Positions 42,926 to 53,893 of a stretch of 64,000 nucleotides of DNA are shown here, in pieces. The position numbers and the translations under genes were made by a program. The first letter of the stretch is position 1, and every line of letters starts with the position of its first letter. The DNA is from Viridibacterium curvum (GTDB lineage: Bacteria > Pseudomonadota > Gammaproteobacteria > Burkholderiales > Rhodocyclaceae), in NCBI RefSeq assembly GCF_039544165.1, contig NZ_BAABLD010000017.1, forward strand, positions 62,001 through 126,000, written 5' to 3'. Below the pieces are notes generated by a model, which saw only the letters and a list, made by a program, of their open reading frames with translations, was not told the DNA's origin and ran no database searches.

Positions 42926-44095
42926 TCACGATGACTCGCTCTGCGGGGAATGTTCTGGATCGGAAGAACGGGACGAGTGTGACAGCGCGGTATGCGGTAA
43001 GGTTTCCGGAAATATCCGGGCAGCCAACGCCGTCCGGAAATCGTCCAACCCTGCACCCGTGCGAGCGCTCAGCAAAACGCGGTGGATATTACCACATGCG
43101 TCCAGCTCGACGCCCGGCGCCCCGGCAGTAGCGTCGACCTTGTTCCACACCACGACGCGTGGCACATCACCCGCACCGATCTCCTCCAGCACCCCGTCGA
43201 CTACCCTCATCTGGGCCTCGCGCTCGGAAGACGAGGCATCGACAACATGCAGCAATAAATCAGCTCTTGCAGTCTCCTCCAGCGTAGCCTCGAAGGCCGC
43301 CACCACCGAGTGCGGCAGGTCCCGGATAAAGCCCACAGTGTCGGACAGAATGAAGCTGCGTCCGGCATCGCGCAGGAAAACCCGGCGTGAAGTCGTATCC
43401 AGCGTCGCGAACAGCTGATCGGCCGCATAGGCGCCGGCCTTGGTCATGGCGTTGAACAAGGTGCTTTTGCCGGCGTTCGTGTAGCCGACCAGAGAGACGA
43501 CAGGGACCTCCTGCCGCTCACGGGCCCGCCGGCGCACGCCGCGCTGCTTTTCCAGCTTGCGCAGCCGCTCTTTGAGCAACTTGACGCGATTACCCAGCAG
43601 ACGGCGGTCGGTCTCGAGCTGGGTTTCGCCCGGACCACGCAGGCCGATACCACCTTTCTGGCGCTCAAGGTGAGTCCAGCCGCGCACAAGGCGCGTAGCC
43701 AGGTGCTGCAGTTGGGCAAGCTCCACTTGCAGCTTGCCCTCGTGACTCTTGGCGCGCAGCGCAAAGATATCGAGAATCAGCGCGGTGCGATCAACAACCC
43801 GCTTCTGCAGCAGACCTTCAAGGTTACGCTGCTGACCGGGTGCCAGTTCGTGATTGAAGATGACGATATCGGCCTGATGCTCGCTGGCGGCAGCTGCTAT
43901 CTCCTCTGCCTTGCCTTTACCGACAAACAGGGCAGCGTCGGGGGCTTGGCGCTTGCCCTGCACAAGGGCGACGCACTCCGCGCCCGCCGACTCGGCCAGC
44001 AGGGTCAATTCTGCGATGCGGTCAGCGACGCTGGCGTCACCGAAATCTACCTGAACGAGAACAGCCCTCGTCCCGCTGGCCGGACGCTCAAACAT
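42926..44095 (-). CDS. hflX: ribosome-associated GTPase HflX
   Basis: A 389-residue GTPase that splits or rescues stalled ribosomes under stress. It has an N-terminal HflX domain (VGKGKAEEIA, IFNHELAPGQQRNLE), a coiled linker with GLRGPGETQLETDRR, then the G domain with GYTNAGKST (G1), DTVGFIRDLP (G3) and NKVD (G4). The C-terminal tail is serine-rich. It is 31 bases downstream of hfq, the usual order. Confidence 0.97.
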   Translation of the reverse strand: MFERPASGTRAVLVQVDFGDASVADRIAELTLLAESAGAECVALVQGKRQAPDAALFVGKGKAEEIAAAASEHQADIVIFNHELAPGQQRNLEGLLQKRVVDRTALILDIFALRAKSHEGKLQVELAQLQHLATRLVRGWTHLERQKGGIGLRGPGETQLETDRRLLGNRVKLLKERLRKLEKQRGVRRRARERQEVPVVSLVGYTNAGKSTLFNAMTKAGAYAADQLFATLDTTSRRVFLRDAGRSFILSDTVGFIRDLPHSVVAAFEATLEETARADLLLHVVDASSSEREAQMRVVDGVLEEIGAGDVPRVVVWNKVDATAGAPGVELDACGNIHRVLLSARTGAGLDDFRTALAARIFPETLPHTALSHSSRSSDPEHSPQSESS

Positions 44096-44126
44096 GGCGC
44101 CCGCAGCCTTTCATCGCTTGCCGCAC

Positions 44127-44369
44127 TCAGTCCTTCGCTTCGGGCGCTTCGTGCGGAATACTGACCGGACGCGCGGGAACGACGGTGGAAATGGCGTGCT
44201 TGTACACCATCTGGGTGACAGTGTTCTTGAGCAGGACGACATACTGGTCAAACGACTCAATGTGTCCTTGCAGCTTGATGCCGTTGACCAAGTAAATCGA
44301 CACCGGCACATGTTCCTTGCGCAAAATATTCAGGAACGGATCTTGAAGCAATTGGCCTTTGTTACTCAT
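44127..44369 (-). CDS. hfq: RNA chaperone Hfq
   Basis: An 80-residue Sm-like protein that forms a hexameric ring and pairs small RNAs with mRNAs. KGQLLQDPFLNILRKEHVPV is the Sm1 region (proximal-face Q and F residues) and YKHAIST is the Sm2 KH motif. The C-terminal tail is short, as in betaproteobacteria. GAGG lies upstream of the ATG. The 131-base gap from der suggests it has its own promoter. Confidence 0.98.
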   Translation of the reverse strand: MSNKGQLLQDPFLNILRKEHVPVSIYLVNGIKLQGHIESFDQYVVLLKNTVTQMVYKHAISTVVPARPVSIPHEAPEAKD

Positions 44370-44500
44370 GTGTGGGCCTCGTTTTCTTATTGATTAAGGG
44401 ACAACGCTACGCCGCTACCGCAGCGCAACAAGCTGCCAGCATAGCGCAGAATCGGGTTAAAAAACTTACAGACTTGAAAGGTTCGCCTGCCTGCGCCCGC

Positions 44501-45826
44501 TCAATCCTTGCCCTTGAACGGGTTCGATGTCGAGCGGAATTCCACGCGCATGGGCGTGCCTTGGAGTTTGAACGCCTCCATGAAGGAATGTTCCAGATAC
44601 CGTTTGTAAGCGTCAGGAACATGCTCCAGTGCGTTGCCATGAATCACCACGACAGGCGGGTTCTGGCCGCCCTGGTGGGCGTAGCGCAGCTTTGGCCGGA
44701 ACAGGCCATGGCGTGGAGGCTGTTGGCGCGCCAGCGCAGCTTCGAGCACCCGCGTGAGCTTGGGCGTCGGCAGCTTGACCATCGCGGCGGCGTAAGCTCC
44801 GTCCACCGATTTCAGGAGGGCACCGATACCCATGCCTTCCAGAGCCGAAATATGGTGGAAGCGGGCAAAGCTGAGGAATTGCAGTTTGCGGGCGATATCG
44901 ACCTTCACACGATCACGCCGGTATTCGTCGACGTCATCCCACTTGTTGACGGCCACCACTAACGCACGCCCGGCTTCCAGCGCGAAACCACCGATGTGGG
45001 CGTCCTGATCGGAAATATCCTGGCTAGCATCGAGCACCAGCACGACCACGTTGGCCTGCTCGACCGCCTGTAGCGTCTTGATCACCGAGAACTTCTCGAT
45101 GGCCTCGAACACCTTGCCACGACGACGCAGACCCGCCGTGTCGATAAGGGTGTACTGCCGGCCATTGCGTTCGAAAGGCACGGAGATCGCATCACGCGTC
45201 GTACCCGGCATGTCAAAGGCAATCACGCGATCCTCGCCGAGCAAGGCGTTGATCAGCGTGGACTTGCCGACGTTGGGGCGTCCGACGATGGCTACCCTGG
45301 GTCCAGTCGTCTCAGAATCGTCTTCAGGATCGTCCGGGAAGGTGTCGAGGACCAGGTTCAGCAGTTCGCGTACACCATCACCGTGTGCTGCCGAAATGAC
45401 GTAGGGCTCGCCGCATGCCAGCTCGTGGAACTCCGCGCTGACCATCGCGCGGTTCATGCCCTCGCCCTTGTTCACCGCAAGAAACACCGGGCGACCGCTA
45501 CGACGCAAACGCTCGGCGATCTGCTTGTCATGCGGCGTCAGTCCCGTGCGGCCATCCACGATGAACAGCAACGCGTCTGCCTCCGCAATCGCCGATTCGG
45601 CTTGACGGGCCATCTCGGCCACGATGCCTTCCTTGGCAAGCGGCTCGAAGCCGCCGGTGTCCACGACCAGATAGGGTTTGCTGCCGCCGCGCCCGATGCC
45701 GTAGTGTCGATCACGCGTCAGGCCTGGCATATCAGCTACCAGCGCATCGCGCGTGCGGGTCAGACGATTGAACAGCGTGGACTTGCCCACATTGGGCCGT
45801 CCCACAAGAACGAGAGTAGGTTTCAC
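44501..45826 (-). CDS. der: ribosome biogenesis GTPase Der
   Basis: A 441-residue protein with two tandem G domains and a C-terminal KH-like domain, needed for 50S assembly. GRPNVGKSTLFNRL and GRPNVGKSTLINALL are the two G1 motifs; DTGGFEP and DTAGLRRRGK are the G3 motifs; NKGEG and NKWDD are the G4 positions. The start is GTG at 45826, overlapping the bamB stop as GTGA. Longer readings upstream run through bamB. Confidence 0.97.
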   Translation of the reverse strand: MKPTLVLVGRPNVGKSTLFNRLTRTRDALVADMPGLTRDRHYGIGRGGSKPYLVVDTGGFEPLAKEGIVAEMARQAESAIAEADALLFIVDGRTGLTPHDKQIAERLRRSGRPVFLAVNKGEGMNRAMVSAEFHELACGEPYVISAAHGDGVRELLNLVLDTFPDDPEDDSETTGPRVAIVGRPNVGKSTLINALLGEDRVIAFDMPGTTRDAISVPFERNGRQYTLIDTAGLRRRGKVFEAIEKFSVIKTLQAVEQANVVVLVLDASQDISDQDAHIGGFALEAGRALVVAVNKWDDVDEYRRDRVKVDIARKLQFLSFARFHHISALEGMGIGALLKSVDGAYAAAMVKLPTPKLTRVLEAALARQQPPRHGLFRPKLRYAHQGGQNPPVVVIHGNALEHVPDAYKRYLEHSFMEAFKLQGTPMRVEFRSTSNPFKGKD

Positions 45827-46968
45827 TTGACTGCCGGTTTGATACTGAGTGCCACAACGGTGCCATCGCGAGCCTGGGCCACAAAACCGCTGCCAAGCTT
45901 GGCCATGGGCGCGCTGAAGCCCGTACTGTCGGCACGCAGGCGCGCCGCGAACAAACCGTCCTTGCGATTGAGCAGATGGACCCAGCCCAAGGTATCGGTC
46001 ACTACAACGTACTCGCCGAACACGAGCGGGCGACCGACGCCACGCCACAGCAACTTGTCTTGCTTCCAGGCGGTCGTACCGGTCTTCAGATCCAGTGCGT
46101 GCACTGCGCCGCTGCTATCCGTGACATAAAAGAAGGTGTCATCCGCGTCAGCACCAACTCCCGAGGGGATATCGCGAGTCCAGCGCACAGTGCCACGCGC
46201 GGCCTCCACACAGGCCACACGCGCCTGATAGGCCGCCACACACACCTGGTCGCCACGCACCAGCGGCTCACCGACAATATCGGTCATGCGCTCCAGCTCA
46301 TTGGCGCCACGTGGTGTCGCCACGGTTGCTTCCCACCGCGGGAAACCACCCGCCAACGACAACAACACCAGCTTGCCGCCCGAGAAACCCGCCAGCACTG
46401 CATCGCCCAGGCGCGTCACACCGGAGTAAGTGCGCAAGTTCAGCGAGGACTGCGCGCGCTCATAAACCCAACGTCTCTTGCCGTCGGCGACGTCAAACGC
46501 CAGCACCTGGTTGTCGCCCACGCGCACGATTACGAGCTCATCTGCAATCAGGGGCTGACCCGACACTTCGCCGCTGAGCTGCACGTTCCACAAGGGCTTG
46601 CCCTGAGTGCTGTCGAAAGCCAGCAGCTTGCCGTCCGAGGTACTGACAACCGCAGCGCGGCCATCAACCGCCACGCCACTGCTCAGGCTTTTCGCCGCAC
46701 GGATGGACCACAGCTCACGACCCGCTTCGTAGCGCGCCAGCTCCCCGCGTGCCGATGCTGCAAACACCGAAGCACCTCCCGTCACCGGACGCAGCACGGT
46801 GTGCGCCAGGTTACCCGTGCGCAGGGACCAGTCCTCTACCAGGGTCTCAGTGGCCTTGAACGGCGCCAAGGCCATCGGCTCAGGCGCTTTGCTGCTGGAA
46901 AAGCAGCCCGCCAGCGTCAGGCAGAGCAAGGCGCCGCAAGCGCCACGCAGAGCTTCGATACGCGACAT
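45823..46968 (-). CDS. bamB: outer membrane assembly lipoprotein BamB
   Basis: A 381-residue lipoprotein with lipobox LTLAGC (cysteine 22) and eight-bladed beta-propeller repeats (PQQ-like, e.g. VAVDGRAAVVSTSDGKLLAFD, VYVTDSSGAVHALD-type strands). It assists BamA in outer-membrane protein folding. It starts one base after yfgM ends and overlaps der by four bases. The position between yfgM and der is conserved. Confidence 0.95.
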   Translation of the reverse strand: MSRIEALRGACGALLCLTLAGCFSSSKAPEPMALAPFKATETLVEDWSLRTGNLAHTVLRPVTGGASVFAASARGELARYEAGRELWSIRAAKSLSSGVAVDGRAAVVSTSDGKLLAFDSTQGKPLWNVQLSGEVSGQPLIADELVIVRVGDNQVLAFDVADGKRRWVYERAQSSLNLRTYSGVTRLGDAVLAGFSGGKLVLLSLAGGFPRWEATVATPRGANELERMTDIVGEPLVRGDQVCVAAYQARVACVEAARGTVRWTRDIPSGVGADADDTFFYVTDSSGAVHALDLKTGTTAWKQDKLLWRGVGRPLVFGEYVVVTDTLGWVHLLNRKDGLFAARLRADSTGFSAPMAKLGSGFVAQARDGTVVALSIKPAVK

Positions 46969-46969
46969 C

Positions 46970-47614
46970 TCAGTTGCCTCCGAGGGCTTCCAGCTTGGTC
47001 TGCACCACGTTTTTCAACGAAGCGAACTCGCCACCTTCGCTGTACTTCTCAAGCGCCTGCTTGAACGCGGCCTTCGCATCCTCCGTCTTGCCCTGCTCGA
47101 TCAGCACATCGCCACGCATCTCGGCAAAGCGGCCGGCGTATTCCTTGGTCGTGCCGGCGTTGGCCTGGGTCAGCGCCTCGTCGAGCAGCTTGTCGTCAAG
47201 CAGCACAGCAGCCAGACGCAGACGCGCGACGTCCTTGATCAGCGGGTCCTTGACGTTAGCCGTGATCCATTCGAGCTTCACGCGAGCCGCCTTGCCATCG
47301 TTCTTCTCGACGTCAGCACGAGCGGACAGCAACGTGGCCAGCGCAGCCTGCAAGTGTCCCGGGTAATCCTTGGTCAGCTGGTTGGCAAGTTGCTGCAGCT
47401 TGGGCACGTCGTTGGCCTGCGCAGCACGGAATGCTTCGGCGTACAGCACGCTTGCGTTCTCGGACTGCGAACCCTGGTAACGCGACCAGGCCGTCCAGGC
47501 AATTACGCCGATGGCGACCACGGTTGCACCAGTACTGATGATGTTGCCGTACTTGCCCCACCAGGCCTTGAGTGCGGAGAGTTGTTCTTGTTCTTCGAGA
47601 TCGTACACAGCCAT
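46970..47614 (-). CDS. yfgM: YfgM-family TPR membrane protein
   Basis: A 214-residue protein. A short cytoplasmic N-terminus (YDLEEQEQLSALKAWWGKYG) is typical of YfgM, with one membrane segment at about 24-43. Periplasmic tetratricopeptide-like helices follow, ending EGGEFASLKNVVQTKLEAL. In E. coli, YfgM is an ancillary SecYEG/PpiD partner in periplasmic chaperone networks. Its place between hisS and bamB is conserved. Confidence 0.93.
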   Translation of the reverse strand: MAVYDLEEQEQLSALKAWWGKYGNIISTGATVVAIGVIAWTAWSRYQGSQSENASVLYAEAFRAAQANDVPKLQQLANQLTKDYPGHLQAALATLLSARADVEKNDGKAARVKLEWITANVKDPLIKDVARLRLAAVLLDDKLLDEALTQANAGTTKEYAGRFAEMRGDVLIEQGKTEDAKAAFKQALEKYSEGGEFASLKNVVQTKLEALGGN

Positions 47615-47642
47615 TTTCGTGTCTTCCGGTAAGTTTCTGTTT

Positions 47643-48923
47643 TCAAGCCTGACCGTACAACTGGCCCGACAGTTCTTCTGCTATATCCGCCAGCGCTACG
47701 CGGCGCTGTTCCACTTCTTCACGCAAGGGTTTGAGCATCACAGCCTGCGCCGCCACTTCGTCCTCACCGATCACGATGGCGTAGCTGGCACCGCTGCCGT
47801 CAGCCTTCTTCATCTGCGACTTGAAACTGCCCCCACCACAGTGATAGATCGCCGACATGCCGGCCGAGCGTAACTCTTCTGCCACGCGGAAAGCCTGCTT
47901 CGCCGCTGCGTCTCCCTGGTGGACGATGTAGACGTCGGGACGCGACAGCGGCCCCTCTTCCATGCCTTCCGTCCACAGCATCATCACGCGCTCGATGCCC
48001 ATGCCAAAACCGCAGGCCGGCGCGGACTTGCCGCCGAGACTCTCGATGAGACCGTCGTAGCGGCCACCGGCACAGATGGTCGCCTGCGACCCCAGGCGGG
48101 TGGTCGTCCATTCGAACACGGTACGGTTGTAGTAGTCCAGTCCACGCACAAGACGCGTGTTGAGCTTGTAGGGCACGCAAGCTTCGCGCAGCAGCGCGGT
48201 CACGCCTTCATAGTGCTTCAGCGATTCTTCGCCCAGGAAATCCATCAGCTTCGGCGCTGCTTCAACAATCGCCTGCAGGTCCGGGTTCTTGGTGTCCAGC
48301 ACGCGCAGAGGATTGGTGTAGAGGCGGCGCTTGCCATCTTCGTCGAGCTTGTCCTGGTGGCCTTCGAGATAGGCGATGAGGGCGGTGCGGTGATTCGCAC
48401 GCTCGGCCGCATCACCCAGCGAATTGATTTCCAGAGTAACGTCTTCAAGCCCGAGGTCATCCCACAACCGCGCGCACATCACGATGTGCTCGGCATCGAC
48501 ATCCGGGCCGGCGAAGCCCAGCGCTTCGACACCGACCTGGTGGAACTGGCGGTAGCGGCCCTTCTGCGGACGCTCGTGACGGAACATCTGGCCCGTGTAG
48601 TAGAGACGCTGCGGTTGTGAAAAGAGCATGTTGTGCTCGGTCACCGCGCGCACGCAGGGCGCGGTACCTTCAGGACGCAGCGTCAGCTTCTCGCCATTGA
48701 GACGATCTTCAAAGGAGTACATCTCCTTCTCGACGATATCGGTGTGCTCGCCCACACCGCGCACGAACAGCGCAGTCGGCTCCAGCACCGGCGTGCGGAT
48801 CGGGCGATAACCGTAGCTCTTGAGCCAGTCACGCACGATCTCTTCGAATGCTTCCCAGCGCTCCGCTTCATCAGGGAGCAAGTCGTTCATGCCACGAACG
48901 CCTTGAATCTTGTTGCTTGCCAT
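47643..48923 (-). CDS. hisS: histidyl-tRNA synthetase
   Basis: Charges tRNA-His. At 426 residues it is standard. It has the class II motifs: RGMNDLLPDEAERW at the N-terminus, LTLRPEGTAPCVRA, the FRHERPQKGRYRQFHQ motif 2 loop, LVRGLDYYNRTVFE and ACGFGMGIERV (motif 3). The C-terminal anticodon-binding domain ends the protein. It lies 18 bases after ispG ends. The HisZ paralogue is in the same cluster. Confidence 0.97.
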   Translation of the reverse strand: MASNKIQGVRGMNDLLPDEAERWEAFEEIVRDWLKSYGYRPIRTPVLEPTALFVRGVGEHTDIVEKEMYSFEDRLNGEKLTLRPEGTAPCVRAVTEHNMLFSQPQRLYYTGQMFRHERPQKGRYRQFHQVGVEALGFAGPDVDAEHIVMCARLWDDLGLEDVTLEINSLGDAAERANHRTALIAYLEGHQDKLDEDGKRRLYTNPLRVLDTKNPDLQAIVEAAPKLMDFLGEESLKHYEGVTALLREACVPYKLNTRLVRGLDYYNRTVFEWTTTRLGSQATICAGGRYDGLIESLGGKSAPACGFGMGIERVMMLWTEGMEEGPLSRPDVYIVHQGDAAAKQAFRVAEELRSAGMSAIYHCGGGSFKSQMKKADGSGASYAIVIGEDEVAAQAVMLKPLREEVEQRRVALADIAEELSGQLYGQA

Positions 48924-48941
48924 ATGTCTTCTACGCGTCGC

Positions 48942-50192
<1,251 letters not shown>

Positions 50193-50232
50193 GAGCGATT
50201 CGGGTAACGAGACTGGAGAGAATCGGGGGATT

Positions 50233-51291
50233 TCAAGGCAGGCGCATGCGCGCCACCGTGCTGCCGGTAGCAACCTTGAGGGCAACGGGTTTGCCGTCCT
50301 GGTTCAACTCGACCTGTGCAGCATTGCCGACAACCAGATCAATAGGCGGCATACCACGCACCTCCTGCGTCGAGCCGGCTGGATTCACACGGGAAAAAAT
50401 GACGATACCGCTGCCATCACGGATCTCGACCCAGGACTCTCCCTTGAAGCTGAATCGCAACAGGCGCGAGGCGCCTTCGGCCGCTTTGGGCGCAGGCTGA
50501 GCTGCTGGCTGGGACGCGGCAACGGGAGCCTTTTCCGCAACCGGCGCAGACGCCTTGGGGACGGGGCTCGCCACAGGTGCGGAAGCCTTGACAGGCACGG
50601 CTGCCGCAGCGGATGCCGCCGCCGGAGTGGACATCGCAACGGGTGCCGACACGGCAGCGGGAGCGGACATGGCCAGCGGAGCCGAGACCGCGGGTTCGGA
50701 CGCGGCCTGCGGTGCGCTGGTGGGCTCGGAGCCCGCAGCAACAATCACTTCGGGCGCCGCCTGCAGCAACTCGGATGCCGGGGCGGAACGTCCAGCCAGC
50801 ATCGCTTCCGATTGGGCCATCCACTCTGCAATGTATTGCTCGTCACGCTGCTCAAACCACGAGTAATGCCAACCGGCAACAGCCAGTCCGAGCAGGACCG
50901 CTGCGATACCCAGTGCAGGCAAGGGCGAGAATTTCCAGCCGCCGGGGGCGGGCATGCTGCCCAGCGGCATTGCTTCAAAGCCAGACGCCGGCTCTTCGCG
51001 CTGCAGGGTCGTCAGTGCGGTGAAAGGCGTGATGTCCAGATTCAGGAAGCGGGCATAGTTGCGCACGAAACCTTTGACGAACGCAGGCCCCGGCAACTGA
51101 GCCATGTCGCCAGCCTCGATTGCCTCGATCTGGCGCGGCGTCAGCTTGAGGTGCTGCGCCACATCCATTACCGTCAAACCACGCGCTTCCCGCGCTTCAC
51201 GCAAGGCTACCCAAAGCGAGGTCGGGGAGGTGGGCGCGCTGCTGTCCTCGGCACTCGCTACGGATTCGCTGACTTGTTGTTCTTCGCTCAC
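50233..51291 (-). CDS. rodZ: cell-shape protein RodZ
   Basis: A 352-residue bitopic protein linking MreB to the envelope. The N-terminal helix-turn-helix domain (LREAREARGLTVMDVAQHLK, FVKGFVRNYARFL) lies at about 28-95. One membrane segment is at about 142-160. A long Ala/Pro/Val-rich periplasmic linker with repeated SAPAAVSAPVA-type units follows, then the C-terminal DUF4115 domain (LLRFSFKGESWVEIRDGSG). It overlaps the pilW stop by four bases. Confidence 0.95.
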   Translation of the reverse strand: MSEEQQVSESVASAEDSSAPTSPTSLWVALREAREARGLTVMDVAQHLKLTPRQIEAIEAGDMAQLPGPAFVKGFVRNYARFLNLDITPFTALTTLQREEPASGFEAMPLGSMPAPGGWKFSPLPALGIAAVLLGLAVAGWHYSWFEQRDEQYIAEWMAQSEAMLAGRSAPASELLQAAPEVIVAAGSEPTSAPQAASEPAVSAPLAMSAPAAVSAPVAMSTPAAASAAAAVPVKASAPVASPVPKASAPVAEKAPVAASQPAAQPAPKAAEGASRLLRFSFKGESWVEIRDGSGIVIFSRVNPAGSTQEVRGMPPIDLVVGNAAQVELNQDGKPVALKVATGSTVARMRLP

Positions 51292-52121
51292 TCGAATTTT
51301 CCCTGCAGATAGGACTGGTACTCGGCCGATGCCGGGTAATCACGCGCCAGCTGGTTTGCCAGCTTGGTTTCTGCGACGCGATTGCCCATCTTCCGTTCAA
51401 TACGCAGCGACAGCCAGACACTTTCCGGCGTCGCGCCCGGCGACAGTTTGGCAGCGAGCTCATTGGCGAACTCGCGTGCGCGTGGCAAAGCGTCTGCACG
51501 CAAGGCCACTTCAGCGAGCTGATAAATCACGCGCAGGTTCTGAGGATCTCTCTGGTAGGACTGAGACAGTGCCCGTTCGGCTGCCACGTAATCCTTGGCA
51601 CGGATATGACAGAAGCCCAGGAGCCCCAGGGCGCGGGCGGGATTCTTGAAATACGGATTCCCCAGCGCGGCTTCGAGACGCTGCACACCTTGTGAGAATC
51701 TGTCACGACTACACAGATACCAGCCGTACTCGCTATTGACCTCAGGATCTCCGGGAGCAAGACGCACTGCCTCGGCAAACGCGGCTTCGGCCTGCGAGTA
51801 CTGCGTCAGCAACGCGAACACTTTACCCATCAGCACATGAGCAGGCGCATAGCCCTTGTCGTAGGCAATCGCATGGCGTGCTTCGTCCAGCGCCACACCG
51901 AGCTGCTCCCCTTCGACATATGCCGTACCCAGCTCGACGTGCACCTTGGCGTTGCGGCGGTATTCAGTCGTTGCCGGTTGCTCCGACATGGGACGGTCTA
52001 TTGACACGACCGGATTGGTCTCCTTGCCTCCACCACTGCTCAAGGGTATGCCGCCACAGGCAGCCAACAGCAAAACCGCCATGCATGCAGGCAGAAAGCA
52101 CAACGTCCGGATAGCACTCAT
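51288..52121 (-). CDS. pilW: type IV pilus biogenesis lipoprotein PilW (PilF)
   Basis: A 277-residue outer-membrane pilotin that helps secretin PilQ assemble. The signal peptide ends AVLLLAACGG (lipobox). TPR repeats fill the mature protein: AKVHVELGTAYVEGEQLGVA, APAHVLMGKVFALLTQYSQA, NSEYGWYLCSRDRFSQGV and ALGLLGFCHIRAKDYVAA. It overlaps both rlmN and rodZ by four bases. A role in type IV pili is known for the family; no other pilus genes are present here. Confidence 0.94.
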   Translation of the reverse strand: MSAIRTLCFLPACMAVLLLAACGGIPLSSGGGKETNPVVSIDRPMSEQPATTEYRRNAKVHVELGTAYVEGEQLGVALDEARHAIAYDKGYAPAHVLMGKVFALLTQYSQAEAAFAEAVRLAPGDPEVNSEYGWYLCSRDRFSQGVQRLEAALGNPYFKNPARALGLLGFCHIRAKDYVAAERALSQSYQRDPQNLRVIYQLAEVALRADALPRAREFANELAAKLSPGATPESVWLSLRIERKMGNRVAETKLANQLARDYPASAEYQSYLQGKFE

Positions 52122-53209
52122 TGACGAACCTCATTGATGGGCACGATCCGCGAGGCGGTACGACGCGTCTTGTCCTTGACCTGACCTGCGAGCTGTCCGC
52201 AGGCGGCATCCACGTCGTCGCCGCGCGTCTTGCGCGTGGTGGTGACGATGCCGGCATCCATCAGGATCTGCGAGAAGCGCTTGATGCGTGCCGCGCTCGA
52301 ACGGTTGAAGCCGGAATTCGGGAAAGGATTGAACGGAATGAGGTTGTATTTGCAAGACACCTGACCGGCGATGTCAATCAACTGGCGAGCGTGCTCATCC
52401 GAGTCATTGACGCTATCCAGCATCACGTATTCGAAGGTGATGAAGTCGCGGGGCGCCTTGTCCAGATAGCGGTTGCAGGCGGCCAGCAATTCCTTCAGCG
52501 GGTACTTCTGATTGATTGGCACCAGCTTGTCGCGCAAGTCATCATTCGGTGCATGCAGCGACACGGCGAGCGCTACCGGGCAGGCGTCACGCAATCGATC
52601 CATGGCCGGCACGATGCCTGAGGTCGACACCGTCACGCGACGCCGCGACAAGCCGTAGGCGTTGTCGTCGAGCATCAGGTTGAGCGCAGACACCACGTTA
52701 TCGAAGTTCGCCAGCGGCTCGCCCATGCCCATCATCACGACGTTGGAGATGACGCGCTCTCCGTCCGTTGCGGCTCCGAGCAAACGGTTCGCGAGCCACA
52801 GCTGACCTATGATTTCGGCCGCCGTAAGGTTACGGTTGAAGCCCTGCTTGCCGGTAGAGCAGAAAGCGCAGTCCAGCGCGCACCCGGCCTGCGACGAAAT
52901 GCACAGTGTTCCGCGATTGGTCTCGGGGATGAACACCGCTTCGACAGCATTGGCATTACCCACGTCCAGCAGCCACTTGCGCGTGCCGTCGGACGACACC
53001 GAATCGCGCACCGGAGTCGGCGCCACCACACAGGCCTCATCCTTGAGCTTGGCGCGCAGGCTCTTGGCCACATCGGTCATCGCATCGAAGTCCGATTCGC
53101 CAAAACGGTGCAGCCAGCGCAAGACCTGGCGCGCGCGGAAAGGCTTCTCGCCGCGTTCAGCGAACCAGTCAGTCAGCGCTTGTGCATCAAGGTCAAGGAG
53201 GTTTTGCAT
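52118..53209 (-). CDS. rlmN: dual-specificity 23S rRNA/tRNA adenine-C2 methyltransferase RlmN
   Basis: A radical SAM enzyme methylating A2503 of 23S rRNA and A37 of some tRNAs. The radical SAM cluster motif is in QAGCALDCAFCSTGKQGFNR (CxxxCxxC). MGMGEPLANF and the family's catalytic cysteine near the C-terminus (AACGQLAG) are also seen. It has 363 residues, the normal size. It begins a tight group with pilW and rodZ, downstream of ndk. Confidence 0.97.
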   Translation of the reverse strand: MQNLLDLDAQALTDWFAERGEKPFRARQVLRWLHRFGESDFDAMTDVAKSLRAKLKDEACVVAPTPVRDSVSSDGTRKWLLDVGNANAVEAVFIPETNRGTLCISSQAGCALDCAFCSTGKQGFNRNLTAAEIIGQLWLANRLLGAATDGERVISNVVMMGMGEPLANFDNVVSALNLMLDDNAYGLSRRRVTVSTSGIVPAMDRLRDACPVALAVSLHAPNDDLRDKLVPINQKYPLKELLAACNRYLDKAPRDFITFEYVMLDSVNDSDEHARQLIDIAGQVSCKYNLIPFNPFPNSGFNRSSAARIKRFSQILMDAGIVTTTRKTRGDDVDAACGQLAGQVKDKTRRTASRIVPINEVRQ

Positions 53210-53218
53210 TCACTTCAA

Positions 53219-53302
53219 GTGAGGAGAGAGGAGTCAAAAGGGAGGAGCCAAACCAGCGGAGCGAGACGCCCCGCGCATGACTCCCCACCCATTTCTCCTC
53301 AC
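53219..53302. repeat. long imperfect inverted repeat between ndk and rlmN
   Basis: GTGAGGAGA plus GGAGTCA on the left (53219-53236) pair with TGACTCC and TCTCCTCAC on the right (53278-53302), around a 41-base centre. The stem has two blocks separated by unequal internal loops. It sits in the ndk-rlmN gap; it could be a processing or attenuation hairpin or a small dispersed repeat. Confidence 0.65.
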
Positions 53303-53308
53303 CGCGCC

Positions 53309-53734
53309 TTAGCGCGAATAGACATTCATGCCCGGGAAGAAGAAAGCGACTTCCACCGCAGCGGTTTCAGCGGCATCAGAGCCATGGACAGCGTTGGCGT
53401 CGATGGATTCCGCAAAGTCAGCGCGGATCGTGCCGGGAGCAGCTTTCTTCGGGTCGGTTGCCCCCATCAGGTCGCGATTCTTGAGGATGGCGCCTTCGCC
53501 TTCCAGCACCTGGATCATCACCGGGCCGGAGATCATGAAGGAGACCAGGTCCTTGAAGAAGGGGCGCTCCTTGTGCACGGCGTAGAACTGGCCAGCCTCT
53601 TGCTCCGAAAGCTGCACGAGCTTGGCAGCGATGATCTTCAGGCCGGCATCTTCAAAGCGCTGGTAGATCTTGCCGATCACGTTCTTGGCGACGGCGTCGG
53701 GCTTGATGATGGAAAGGGTGCGTTCGATGGCCAT
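53309..53734 (-). CDS. ndk: nucleoside diphosphate kinase
   Basis: Balances nucleoside triphosphates through a phosphohistidine intermediate. It has 141 residues. ERTLSIIKPDAVAKNVIG opens the family fold and the catalytic histidine is in DANAVHGSDAAETA. CGGAG precedes the ATG by seven bases. First gene of the long minus-strand cluster; the AT-rich stretch upstream (53760-53790) probably holds its promoter. Confidence 0.98.
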   Translation of the reverse strand: MAIERTLSIIKPDAVAKNVIGKIYQRFEDAGLKIIAAKLVQLSEQEAGQFYAVHKERPFFKDLVSFMISGPVMIQVLEGEGAILKNRDLMGATDPKKAAPGTIRADFAESIDANAVHGSDAAETAAVEVAFFFPGMNVYSR

Positions 53735-53893
53735 GGAAAGACTCCGTTGGTTAGGCTTGTGAAAAGATAACTTTTAATTTTATCAGCACTTTGCTGCATT
53801 CCGAACCCCTGTCTGGTGCGCCGCGTTAGACTTTTCGATCTTTTTTCACGCCTTTCCCGCCAACCCAGACCGTTTGCCCCGCCCCCCTGTCCC

